This document shows, in pieces, positions 26,377 through 34,319 of a stretch of DNA of 64,000 nucleotides. The stretch is from Pseudomonas marincola (lineage in GTDB: Bacteria; Pseudomonadota; Gammaproteobacteria; Pseudomonadales; Pseudomonadaceae), in assembly GCF_900116605.1 (NCBI RefSeq), contig NZ_FPBC01000017.1, forward strand, positions 1 through 64,000. Reading direction: 5' to 3'. How positions within the stretch are numbered: the first letter of the stretch is position 1; each line of letters opens with the position of its first letter. The position numbers and the translations under genes are program-made. Under the pieces are notes generated by a model. It made no database searches and had not been told where the DNA came from. It worked only from the letters and a program-made list of their open reading frames with translations.

Positions 26377-27309
26377 ATGACTAAGCGTCTGTATATCCAG
26401 GATGTAGCCACCCGTGATGGCTTCCAGATTGAACCCAATTTTGTTGCCACCGAAGACAAGATCGCGCTGATCGATTATCTCTCGCACACCGGCCTGGCCA
26501 AGGTTGAAGTCACCTCATTCACCTCGCCCAAGGCGATTCCCAACCTGCGTGATGCCGAAGAAGTGATGCGCGGCATTCAACGCGTGCCGGGCGTGGAATA
26601 CACGGTATTGGTGCCGAACGTGCGGGGGTGCGAGCGCGCGCTGTCGTGTCAGGTTGATGAAATCAATCTGGTCATGTCCGCCAGCAACACCCACGGCCTG
26701 GCAAACCTGCGCATGACGCCCGAGCAGTCATTGCAACAGTTCAAGGAAATCATCGAAGTCACGCGTGGCAGCGGCGTGTTCATCAATGCCTCGCTGTCGA
26801 CCACATTCGGCTGCCCGTTTGAGGGCGATGTAGCCGAGTCGCGGGTGTATGAGCTGATACAAAAGCTCACCGACATCGGCGTGCAGGGCGTCACGCTGTG
26901 CGACACCACCGGCATAGCCGACCCGGCGCAAGTTGAGCGCATCAGCCGGGAAGCATTGTCCCGCTGGCCAGAAACCGTTTTCACCCTGCACTTCCACAAC
27001 ACCCGGGGCATGGGCCTGGCCAACGCAATCGCGGCACTGAATGCCGGCGTAGACCGCTTCGACGCCTCGCTCGGCGGCCTCGGCGGCTGCCCCTACGCGC
27101 CAGGCGCCAGCGGCAATATTTGTACGGAAGATCTGGTGCACATGTTCCAGCGCATGGGTTTCGATACCGGTGTCGACCTCGACGCCCTGCTCGCCGCCGC
27201 AGCCTCCCTGCCGGAATTACTGGGCCACGATGTGCCCGGCGCGATCCTTAAAGCCGGAAAATCTGACCGCCGCTATCCCAAGCCGAAGTGGATGGAAAGC
27301 GCCAGCTAA
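26377..27309 (+). CDS. HMG-CoA lyase-family enzyme
   Basis: DRE-TIM-type acyl-CoA lyase, 310 aa from the ATG at 26377 (AAGGA overlapping the previous stop). Catalytic residues of HMG-CoA lyase are kept: Arg13-Asp14 in ATRDGFQIEP, the metal histidines in LHFHN (205, 207), and the mobile-loop Cys238 in GGCPYAPGASGN. VEVTSFTSPKAIPNL also matches. The family cleaves HMG-CoA to acetoacetate plus acetyl-CoA; some members cleave (R)-citramalyl-CoA to pyruvate plus acetyl-CoA. Location inside an itaconate locus makes the second option as plausible as the first. Co-transcribed with the CoA-transferase. Confidence 0.9.
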   Translation: MTKRLYIQDVATRDGFQIEPNFVATEDKIALIDYLSHTGLAKVEVTSFTSPKAIPNLRDAEEVMRGIQRVPGVEYTVLVPNVRGCERALSCQVDEINLVMSASNTHGLANLRMTPEQSLQQFKEIIEVTRGSGVFINASLSTTFGCPFEGDVAESRVYELIQKLTDIGVQGVTLCDTTGIADPAQVERISREALSRWPETVFTLHFHNTRGMGLANAIAALNAGVDRFDASLGGLGGCPYAPGASGNICTEDLVHMFQRMGFDTGVDLDALLAAAASLPELLGHDVPGAILKAGKSDRRYPKPKWMESAS

Positions 27310-27493
27310 GTAAGGCACTTGCTAACGCAATACTGCAAAGCGCCAACCGAGCCCGTGTTGGCGCGCCGTTTACTGTGCAGGCGGTGATAGTGACCGGCCG
27401 GGCAACAGTCCTTTGCAGGTGTTGGCGCCTTGGGTGATTTACAGTTCGGATTTAACACGCACACAACTATCCAGGCGCTGCGTTTCATACGCA

Positions 27494-27532
27494 TTAAAAA
27501 GGCTGGCAGAGGAGATCTGCCAGCCTTTTTAA
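27494..27532. terminator. Bidirectional terminator between the lyase and dctP copy 2
   Basis: 17-bp perfect stem: TTAAAAAGGCTGGCAGA / TCTGCCAGCCTTTTTAA around a GGAGA loop. A and T runs on both sides serve the plus-strand lyase transcript and the minus-strand dctP copy 2 transcript. It should stop the outer itaconate operon from reading into the inner module. Confidence 0.9.
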
Positions 27533-27548
27533 TGTTTGGGCGAAATCC

Positions 27549-28553
27549 TTACTGCCCGTTTGAAGCCTCAGCCGCTTGAATCAAGTCGGCACCAATCTGG
27601 CCTTCAAACTTCTGCCACACCGGCTTCATCGCCACTCGCCATTCGGCCCGTTGCTCAGGCGTCAGGGTGATGACCTCAGTGCTGCCAGAGTCGATAATTT
27701 CCTGCTTGGCGCGCTCATTCAAATCACTGGCTTGTTTGTTCACTGCTACGGTCACTTCCCCCATGATTTCATCGAGCTGGGTACGAATATCAGCAGGCAA
27801 ATCGTTCCAGAATTTGGTGTTAGTGATCACCATATAATCGATCAGACCGTGATCCGACTCGGTCATGTATTTCTGTACTTCGTTGACCTTCTGACTGGTG
27901 TAATTGGACCAGGTGTTTTCTGTGCCGTTGACTACACCGGTTTGCAGGCCTTGATAAACCTCAGCAAAACTCATCTTGCGAGGGTTGGCTCTGATCGCCT
28001 TGAACTGCTCTTCAAGCACAGCGGATGCTTGCACGCGGAACTTCAGCCCGCGTGCATCACCGGGCACACGCAGCGGTTTATTGGCCGAGAGTTGCTTGGT
28101 GCCGTTGTGCCAATAGGCCAAACCGGTAATGTTCTTGCTTTCCATCGACTTCAGCAGGCCTTTACCTTCCGGGCTGCTTTGAAAGCGATCGGCGGCAGCC
28201 AGGTTGTCGAACAGAAAGGGTAAATCAAAAATTTGAATGGGCTTGGAGTACTGCTCGAATTTGGCCAGAGATGGCGCCAGCATTTGCACATCGCCCAATA
28301 AGAGCGCCTCCATCTCTTTACCGTCGCCGTACAAGGACGAGTTTGGATAAACCTGAACCTGGACTTTGCCCGGCAGGCGCTCTTCCACCAGCTTTTTGAA
28401 CAGCAAAGCGCCCTGCCCCTTTGGCGTACTGTCCGCCACGACATGGGAGAATTTGATAATGATCGGGTCAGCCGCCTGAGCAAGCCCAGACATGACGACC
28501 GATGCCGACAATGAAACAGCGCATAGCAGCGCCTTAGCAGGAAATTTATACAT
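27549..28553 (-). CDS. dctP: TRAP dicarboxylate-binding protein DctP, copy 2 (itaconate module)
   Basis: Periplasmic binding protein, 334 aa from ATG 28553 (AAGAGG upstream). Signal peptide MYKFPAKALLCAVSLSASVV...AQA-AD. It carries the same motif set as copy 1 (VADSTPKGQGALLFKKLVEE, SSLYGDGKEMEALLL, GLKFRVQASAVLEEQ) with a different ligand pocket. It occupies the position of the DctP that precedes dctQM in P. aeruginosa, right after the citramalyl-CoA lyase gene, so it is the probable itaconate-type binder. Its own dctQM neighbours are displaced by 4.9 kb of inserted genes. Confidence 0.93.
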   Translation of the reverse strand: MYKFPAKALLCAVSLSASVVMSGLAQAADPIIIKFSHVVADSTPKGQGALLFKKLVEERLPGKVQVQVYPNSSLYGDGKEMEALLLGDVQMLAPSLAKFEQYSKPIQIFDLPFLFDNLAAADRFQSSPEGKGLLKSMESKNITGLAYWHNGTKQLSANKPLRVPGDARGLKFRVQASAVLEEQFKAIRANPRKMSFAEVYQGLQTGVVNGTENTWSNYTSQKVNEVQKYMTESDHGLIDYMVITNTKFWNDLPADIRTQLDEIMGEVTVAVNKQASDLNERAKQEIIDSGSTEVITLTPEQRAEWRVAMKPVWQKFEGQIGADLIQAAEASNGQ

Positions 28554-28668
28554 GGTTTTGCCTCTTATTTTTGTCATGGAAGAAACCGTTGCCTCAGTCG
28601 CCGAATACGATTAGTCGCTGAGACAGAACCCAGGCCAGCAACGCTTGGGCACGATAAATTTTCAGGGG

Positions 28669-29493
28669 TTAGTTTTTGATACCGGCGCGCTCAAGCAACC
28701 GCCTGGCATGACCCAGAACAGGTGCATCGACCATCTGGCCATCGACCACAAACACACCTGCGCCCTGCTCTGCGCCACTCATGACGCGCTGCGCCCAAGC
28801 CAGCGCATCGGCATCCGGCATGAGTGCCTGGTGCACTACCGCCACTTGTGTGGGGTGAATGCACAACACGCCACCAAAGCCCATATCGCTGGCGTCGCGA
28901 GCAACGCGAGCCAAGCCTGCTTGGTCATTAATGGCCGGGAACACGGTATCCAGCGGTGGCGCCAACTGCGCAAGGCGTGAGTGCAATAAAATTGCATAGC
29001 GCGCCTGGTCAAAAATTCTGCCTGCGGCGGCAGTTGCAGAGTCCAAACCCAGGTCGAGTCCCAAATCCAGACCACCAAACGACAAGCGCTCAACGCCGTG
29101 TGCACGGGCGATTTCTGGCAGTGCATATAAGCCTGCAGCGCTTTCAATAATCGGCCAGACTGGTTTATTGCACGCCTGCACACGAGCAACTTGGTCTGCG
29201 CTTTCAACCTTGGGCAGCAGCACACCGATGACGCCATCATGCCGTGCGCAAATGGCTATATCCGCCGCATGAGCGCAATGGTTCGGCGCATTGATACGCA
29301 CCAGCACTCGTGCATCAGGCTGGCTGCTCAAAAACGCACTCAGGTTTTCCCGCGCTTGCTCCTTGAGACTTTCCTCTACCGCATCTTCAAGGTCGACAAT
29401 TACCGCGTCAGCGCCAACCGCAAGCGCTTTGGGAATACGCTCCGGACGCGAAGCGGGTACAAATAAGGCTGTGCGAACAGTACGCAGGCTCAT
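28669..29493 (-). CDS. ccl: (S)-citramalyl-CoA lyase (CitE-like, RipC)
   Basis: CitE/HpcH-family lyase, 274 aa, splitting (S)-citramalyl-CoA to pyruvate and acetyl-CoA, last step of itaconate degradation. Motifs: LFVPASRPERIPKAL, DAVIVDLEDAV (metal Asp), LLPKVES, PIIESAAGL, LSFGGLDLGLDLGL, and GVLCIHPTQVAVV. Family and position next to the CoA-transferase equal ccl/PA0883 of P. aeruginosa. GAAAGGA precedes the ATG. Confidence 0.9.
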   Translation of the reverse strand: MSLRTVRTALFVPASRPERIPKALAVGADAVIVDLEDAVEESLKEQARENLSAFLSSQPDARVLVRINAPNHCAHAADIAICARHDGVIGVLLPKVESADQVARVQACNKPVWPIIESAAGLYALPEIARAHGVERLSFGGLDLGLDLGLDSATAAAGRIFDQARYAILLHSRLAQLAPPLDTVFPAINDQAGLARVARDASDMGFGGVLCIHPTQVAVVHQALMPDADALAWAQRVMSGAEQGAGVFVVDGQMVDAPVLGHARRLLERAGIKN

Positions 29494-29526
29494 GGTTTTC
29501 TATCCTTTCTATCGCTCAAGCGCAGG

Positions 29527-30732
29527 TCAAACCGCACCCTGCTCACGCAGTTGTTCAATGGCGGCCGGGTTCAGGCCCAGCTCTGCAAGCACGCTGTCGG
29601 TGTGTTGGCCGAGTCCAGGCACGCCATCCATACGTGGCGAGAAGGCGTTGTTGCGGCCGGGCGGGAGCAAGGCTGGTAACAGGCCAGCGGGGCTTTCCAC
29701 CTGCGTCCAGCGCTCCCGGGCCTTGAGTTGCGGGTGCTGCCAGACACCAGCCATGTCGTTGACATGCGCATTGGCAATTTGCGCGCTGTCGAGCCGCTCA
29801 ATCACTTGCTCAGCGCTGAGTGCCGCGAAGCTTTCAACAATGATTGCGCGCAATTCAGCGCGGTTCTCGGAGCGCTTAAAGTTCGCTGAAAATCGCGCGT
29901 CGTCCGCCAGTTCGGGTTGCAACAGCACCTTGTCGCAAAACGCCCGCCACTCACGTTCGTTCTGCAAGCCCAGCATCACGGTGCCGCCATCGCCCGCGGG
30001 AAAAGGGCCATACGGGTAAATGGTTGAGTGCGCGGCACCGGCGCGTGGCGGCGGCGCAGCGCCTTCGTAGGCGTAATACATGGGATAGCCCATCCACTCG
30101 ACCAGGCTTTCTAACATCGACACATCCACCCGGCTGCCAACCCCGGTTTTGCCGCGCAGCATCAGCGCCGACAGCACACCGGTATAGGCATACATACCGG
30201 CCGCAATGTCGGCAATCGAGCAGCCGGCCTTGGCCATCTGCTCTTCGCCCGCATCCCCGGTTACAGAAAGAAAACCGCCCTCGCTCTGAATCAGCAGGTC
30301 GTAGGCTTTCTTTTGCTCATACGGGCCGCCTTCGCCGTAGCCTGAAATGTCACACACGATCAACTGCGGAAACCGCTCATGCAACGCCTCGAACGACAAG
30401 CCCATACGCGCCGCAGCGCCCGGCGCGAGGTTTTGTACCAGCACATCAGCCGTGGCCAGTAACGCCTCGAGCACCTCGCTGGCACGCTGTTGTTTCAGGT
30501 CCAGGGTCAGGCTTTCTTTGGAGCGATTGGTCCACACAAAATGCGAGGCCAGGCCACCTACGCGCTCGTCGTAGTTGCGCGCAAAATCGCCGGTTTGCGG
30601 GCGCTCGACCTTGATAACCCGAGCCCCAAGATCCGCCAGTTGACGCGTACAAAACGGGGCGGCAATTGCATGCTCAAGGCTCACAACGGTGATGCCGTCT
30701 AACGGACGTGGCGCGTTATTCGATGTATTCAT
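29527..30732 (-). CDS. ict: Itaconate CoA-transferase (class III, RipA)
   Basis: CaiB-type CoA-transferase, 401 aa, converting itaconate to itaconyl-CoA with succinyl-CoA as donor. Motifs: LEHAIAAPFCTRQLADLGARV, RSKESLTLDLKQ, ISGYGEGGPYEQKKAYDLLIQ, and the nucleophile Asp175 in GCSIADIAAG. Assignment as Ict/PA0882 rests on the gene set ich-ict-ccl around it. It shares the fold with the transferase at 25165 but is a distinct subfamily. Confidence 0.9.
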   Translation of the reverse strand: MNTSNNAPRPLDGITVVSLEHAIAAPFCTRQLADLGARVIKVERPQTGDFARNYDERVGGLASHFVWTNRSKESLTLDLKQQRASEVLEALLATADVLVQNLAPGAAARMGLSFEALHERFPQLIVCDISGYGEGGPYEQKKAYDLLIQSEGGFLSVTGDAGEEQMAKAGCSIADIAAGMYAYTGVLSALMLRGKTGVGSRVDVSMLESLVEWMGYPMYYAYEGAAPPPRAGAAHSTIYPYGPFPAGDGGTVMLGLQNEREWRAFCDKVLLQPELADDARFSANFKRSENRAELRAIIVESFAALSAEQVIERLDSAQIANAHVNDMAGVWQHPQLKARERWTQVESPAGLLPALLPPGRNNAFSPRMDGVPGLGQHTDSVLAELGLNPAAIEQLREQGAV

Positions 30733-30789
30733 TGCATAACTCTCATGTCAGTTGGCGAGCGCCAGAGAAGCGCAGTCGCCGTCATCCGG

Positions 30790-32139
30790 TTAGATAAGGC
30801 TGTGCACATCAGGGCGCTGATGCAGTTGCCACACCTGCGAAATCAACGCATCAACCGGCGCCCCCTCAAGCGCGCCCGAGAACGCCAGCAGGCTCCGGAA
30901 CTTGTCTTCCAGCTCAGGGCGAGACAAGGTATTGCCCGGATCACCCTTGGGCTCATCGATAGCGCCCTGCAACCGGCGGCCATCGACTGTGAGCACCTCA
31001 ACCCGGCCCAGCCAGCGCTGCGGATAAGCAGCGTCTACCTGCGCATCCAGCTGCATCTGCACCTTGTCGCGAAAACGCGCTACACGCGCATCATCCAGCG
31101 CGAACTGCTCAAACTCAGGCAGCCCGGCCTTACCGTGCACGGCAATCAAACCCAGCACGGTGCCCATCGAGAACTTGGCCTGATGCACGCTCTGCGGCAC
31201 ATCTACGCGTCCCAGCACATCAATGGCGCCCTGATGCACATGGGTGGTGACGCGTTCGATGTGCTCGTGGCTGAGCCCTTCGCGCTGCATCAGTCCCAGC
31301 AATGCATCCGCTGCCGGATGGGTGTGGCGGCAGGAGGCGTGGAACTTGAACGATGTTTCAAGCAGCGCCCAGCGGCTGCCAAGTCGATCGGACAACTTAT
31401 GCGGTTGAGCATCACTCGACATGCCGGCAGCCATGCCCTGCTCGCCCTCAAGGATATTGCGCGCGCCGGTCAGGCCATCGGCAGTTAGGTAGGCTGCCAG
31501 CAATCCATCCGCTGCGGCCTTAGCGGTATGCAGTTGTTTGGAGTCGGTGGCGTCACGCAAGAACTCCCACAAACCAGCCGCCTGCGTGCCAGCCGAACCC
31601 AGCACGTTAATAAATTGCGCCGCATCAAAATTACGCAATTTACCGACCGCCACAGCAGCTGCGAGCGTCCCGACGGTGGCCGTGGTGTGGAAAACCCGGT
31701 AGTGCGAACGCCCAAGAAACTCGCCAATGCGAATTCCCGCTTCATACCCTGCGACGGCTGCCAGCAACAACTCGCGCCCTGTGCAACCCAGATCTTGTGC
31801 GGCGGCCAAAGCGGCCGGAAACACCACCGTTGCCGGGTGCAATACCGAGCTGTTGTGCAGATCATCTTGCTCGACCAAATGCGAAGACGCGCCGTTGACC
31901 AAGGCCGCGAAATAAGCGCTTGTAGAGCGGCCATTAACGATGATTCTGGCTGGACCGGTTGTCGGCCCCATGAGTTCGGCGTAGCGCTCAAACAACGGAA
32001 TCGGGTGACTGCCCTGACTGGCAAGCGCCGAACCCAACCAGTCCAGAAATAACTCCTGGGTGCGCGACACTACGGCATCGCTCAAGTGCTCATAACGCAA
32101 ATCAGCCAGGAACCCAGCAAGCTGCTCAGTGTGAGTCAT
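30790..32139 (-). CDS. MmgE/PrpD-family protein of the itaconate cluster
   Basis: Protein of 449 aa of the MmgE/PrpD family (2-methylcitrate dehydratase and cis-aconitate decarboxylase belong here). Visible: an N-terminal all-alpha domain (DLRYEHLSDAVVSRTQELFLDWLGSALA), NGASSHLVEQDDLHNSSVLHPATVVFPAAL, and a C-terminal part with FKFHASCRHTHPAADALLGL. PA0881 is the counterpart. Relatives process tricarboxylates, so isomerising, hydrating or forming a C5-C6 unsaturated acid is possible, but the reaction in this pathway is not established. Confidence 0.88.
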   Translation of the reverse strand: MTHTEQLAGFLADLRYEHLSDAVVSRTQELFLDWLGSALASQGSHPIPLFERYAELMGPTTGPARIIVNGRSTSAYFAALVNGASSHLVEQDDLHNSSVLHPATVVFPAALAAAQDLGCTGRELLLAAVAGYEAGIRIGEFLGRSHYRVFHTTATVGTLAAAVAVGKLRNFDAAQFINVLGSAGTQAAGLWEFLRDATDSKQLHTAKAAADGLLAAYLTADGLTGARNILEGEQGMAAGMSSDAQPHKLSDRLGSRWALLETSFKFHASCRHTHPAADALLGLMQREGLSHEHIERVTTHVHQGAIDVLGRVDVPQSVHQAKFSMGTVLGLIAVHGKAGLPEFEQFALDDARVARFRDKVQMQLDAQVDAAYPQRWLGRVEVLTVDGRRLQGAIDEPKGDPGNTLSRPELEDKFRSLLAFSGALEGAPVDALISQVWQLHQRPDVHSLI

Positions 32140-32149
32140 GGTCCGGGCC

Positions 32150-33316
32150 TCAGAATGAACGCGGCAAGTCGAGCAAGTGCTCGGACACGTACGACAGAAT
32201 CAAGTTGGTTGAGATCGGTGCAACCTGGTACAAGCGAGTCTCGCGGAACTTGCGTTCAATGTCGTATTCACAGGCGAAACCAAACCCGCCGTGGGTTTGC
32301 ATACAGGCGTTGGCGGCTTCCCAAGATGCCTTGGCCGCAAGATATTTCGCCATATTGGCGCTAGCGCCGGCATTGATGCCTGAGTCATATTCCTCGCAAG
32401 CGCGCCAGCGCATCAGATCCGCCGCTTCAACCTCAATATGGGCCTCAGCGATCGGGAACTGCACACCTTGGTTCTGGCCGATTGGCCGACCAAACACCTC
32501 GCGTTCACGGGCATATTGGCTGGCCTTTTCGATGAACCAACGGCCATCCCCAATACATTCGGCAGCGATCAATGTGCGCTCAGCATTCAAGCCATCGAGG
32601 ATGTATTTGAAGCCCTTGCCCTCTTCCCCAATCAGGCTGCTTGCCGGCAGCTCTAGGTTGTCAAAGAACAGCTCGTTGGTTTCATGGTTAACCATGTTGG
32701 CTATCGGCTGAACTGTCAGACCGTTGCCAATCGCCTCACGCAGGTCTACCAGGAAAATCGACATGCCTTCCGACTTGCGCTTAACCTCGGCTAGCGCAGT
32801 GGTGCGCGCCAGCAAGATCATCAGATCTGAGTGCTGCACACGCGAGATCCAGACCTTCTGGCCGTTGATCACATACTTGTCGCCCTGCTTAACCGCAGTG
32901 GTTTTGATCTTGGTGGTGTCGGTGCCCGTGGTGGGTTCGGTGACGGCCATCGATTGCAGGCGCAGTTCGCCCGCCGCAATTTTCGGCAGATAGAAGCTTT
33001 TCTGCTCCTCGCTACCATGACGCAGCAAGGTGAACATGTTGTACATCTGCCCGTGAACCGTGCCTGAGTTGCCCCCGCAGCGGTTTACTTCTTCGAGGAT
33101 GATCGACGCTTCTGCTAAACCCAACCCTGAGCCGCCGTATTCGGTTGGAATCATTGCCGCTAACCAACCGGCATCCGTCAGTGCTTTAACGAAGGCCTCG
33201 GGGAAGCCTTTTTCTTCATCAACCTTGCGCCAGTACGCAGCATCAAACTCGGCGCACAAGGCTTGTACACCTTCACGGATGGCATTGAATTCAGAGTTAT
33301 TATTAGGATTCATCAT
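32150..33316 (-). CDS. Acyl-CoA dehydrogenase of the itaconate cluster
   Basis: FAD-dependent dehydrogenase, 388 aa from ATG 33316 (the longer frame would overlap the preceding gene). FAD/substrate segments: LQSMAVTEPTTGTDTTKIKT, VINGQKVWISRVQHSDLMILLART, and the C-terminal MQTHGGFGFACEYDIERKFRE. The usual catalytic YEGT(S) after RLYQ is replaced by VAPIS. A glutamate in DGLNAERTLIA matches the alternative catalytic-base position used by isovaleryl-CoA and long-chain enzymes, so activity is likely on a branched acyl-CoA. It lies 10 bp before the MmgE/PrpD gene, the PA0879 position. Confidence 0.9.
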   Translation of the reverse strand: MMNPNNNSEFNAIREGVQALCAEFDAAYWRKVDEEKGFPEAFVKALTDAGWLAAMIPTEYGGSGLGLAEASIILEEVNRCGGNSGTVHGQMYNMFTLLRHGSEEQKSFYLPKIAAGELRLQSMAVTEPTTGTDTTKIKTTAVKQGDKYVINGQKVWISRVQHSDLMILLARTTALAEVKRKSEGMSIFLVDLREAIGNGLTVQPIANMVNHETNELFFDNLELPASSLIGEEGKGFKYILDGLNAERTLIAAECIGDGRWFIEKASQYAREREVFGRPIGQNQGVQFPIAEAHIEVEAADLMRWRACEEYDSGINAGASANMAKYLAAKASWEAANACMQTHGGFGFACEYDIERKFRETRLYQVAPISTNLILSYVSEHLLDLPRSF

Positions 33317-33341
33317 CGGTATCTCGTATTGGCCAGAGTTA

Positions 33342-34169
33342 TCAATCAAAGTGAACTTCGCTGCGCTGGGCTAAACCCGACTCATTGCCGGCCCAGAGTT
33401 GAGCGGTGCCGGCAGCAGAGTTTTGCCCTCCCACCTCAAACGCCTGCGGTGCGACTAAAGGCCGTAAGCCTCGATAAGAGAAGCGGCGCACTTGCACATC
33501 AGGGTTAGCCCGGCAAAATGCGCGCAAAGTCAGGGTTGCGATCAGCGGGCCATGCACCACCAGCCCGGCATAACCTTCCGTCTCGGTGACATAGGGCCAG
33601 TCGTAATGAATACGGTGGCCATTGAATGTCACGGCGCTGTAGCGAAATAACAGGGTGGGTGTTGGCGTAACGACTTCCCGCCACTGACCTGCAATCAGGG
33701 GTTGGCTGCTCGCGGTTTTTGCCGGGTTTGGCTCGCGATAGACGATGTCCTGTTCTTCACGAATCATCAGCTCACCCTCCTGCAGGTAGTCATGCTGAAC
33801 CGTGACAAACAGCAGTGCGCCGGTGCTGCCGTGCTTCTCTTCGATGTGGGTGATGGTCGAGACGCGGCTGGCTTCAAGCCCCACGCGCAAAGGCTTACGA
33901 AAGTCGATCCGTCCGCCTGCCCACATGCGATTGCGATTCTCGGCGGGCGGTAAAAACCCGCCTCGGGCCGGGTGCCCGTCCGCGCCTAAGCCTTCCTCTG
34001 CAACAGGCTCCTGAAAAAAAGCCCAATGCCACAGTGGCGGCAGTGGCTCACCGTGAGCAGGCGTCGGCTCAGCCAGAGTTGCTGCGATGCGCATAACCAG
34101 ATTGCGGCTTAATTGATCGTGAACCTCTTCGGTGCGGCCGATCCAGGCAGATAGTGAGGCGTCAGTCAT
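33342..34169 (-). CDS. ich: Itaconyl-CoA hydratase (MaoC/mesaconyl-C4-CoA hydratase-like, RipB)
   Basis: Double hot-dog hydratase, 275 aa, hydrating itaconyl-CoA to citramalyl-CoA. The N-terminal half is degenerate (WHWAFFQEPVAEEGLGADGHP, GGRIDFRKPLRVG). The C-terminal half has the hydratase-2 motif FNGHRIHYDWPYVTETEGYA followed by VVHGPL, giving the Asp/His pair. First gene of the outer operon, divergent from ripR with a nested dyad between them. Family and place match Ich/PA0878. Confidence 0.88.
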   Translation of the reverse strand: MTDASLSAWIGRTEEVHDQLSRNLVMRIAATLAEPTPAHGEPLPPLWHWAFFQEPVAEEGLGADGHPARGGFLPPAENRNRMWAGGRIDFRKPLRVGLEASRVSTITHIEEKHGSTGALLFVTVQHDYLQEGELMIREEQDIVYREPNPAKTASSQPLIAGQWREVVTPTPTLLFRYSAVTFNGHRIHYDWPYVTETEGYAGLVVHGPLIATLTLRAFCRANPDVQVRRFSYRGLRPLVAPQAFEVGGQNSAAGTAQLWAGNESGLAQRSEVHFD

Positions 34170-34178
34170 GAGTTATAT

Positions 34179-34217
34179 CCAGCTGCGTTCTTGATGTAGC
34201 TCAAGCATGCAAGCTGG
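34179..34217. promoter_or_regulatory. Nested dyad between ich and ripR
   Basis: CCAGCT (34179-84) - CTTGA (34190-94) - TCAAG (34201-05) - AGCTGG (34212-17): two inverted repeats sharing one centre near 34198. The inner one includes T-N11-A (T34191, A34203). Probable RipR-type LysR operator for both divergent genes. Confidence 0.55.
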
Positions 34218-34319
34218 ACGGCGTACTGTGAATTTGCATTTTAATGAAGCAGCGTTCGGCTATGATGAACGCCATAGCCAGATGAATTCCCCTCAAAGCC
34301 ACTATCGCCAGAGGCCTCC

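Noticed and set aside
24039..28553. Tandem duplication of a DNA segment (dctP/LysR/CoA-transferase)
   Set aside because: The paired proteins are too diverged and their order and strands differ; old paralogs brought together explain it better than a local duplication.
32150..33349. Acyl-CoA dehydrogenase as an inactive homolog because YEGT is lost
   Set aside because: A Glu at the isovaleryl-CoA dehydrogenase position is present, so loss of activity is not implied.
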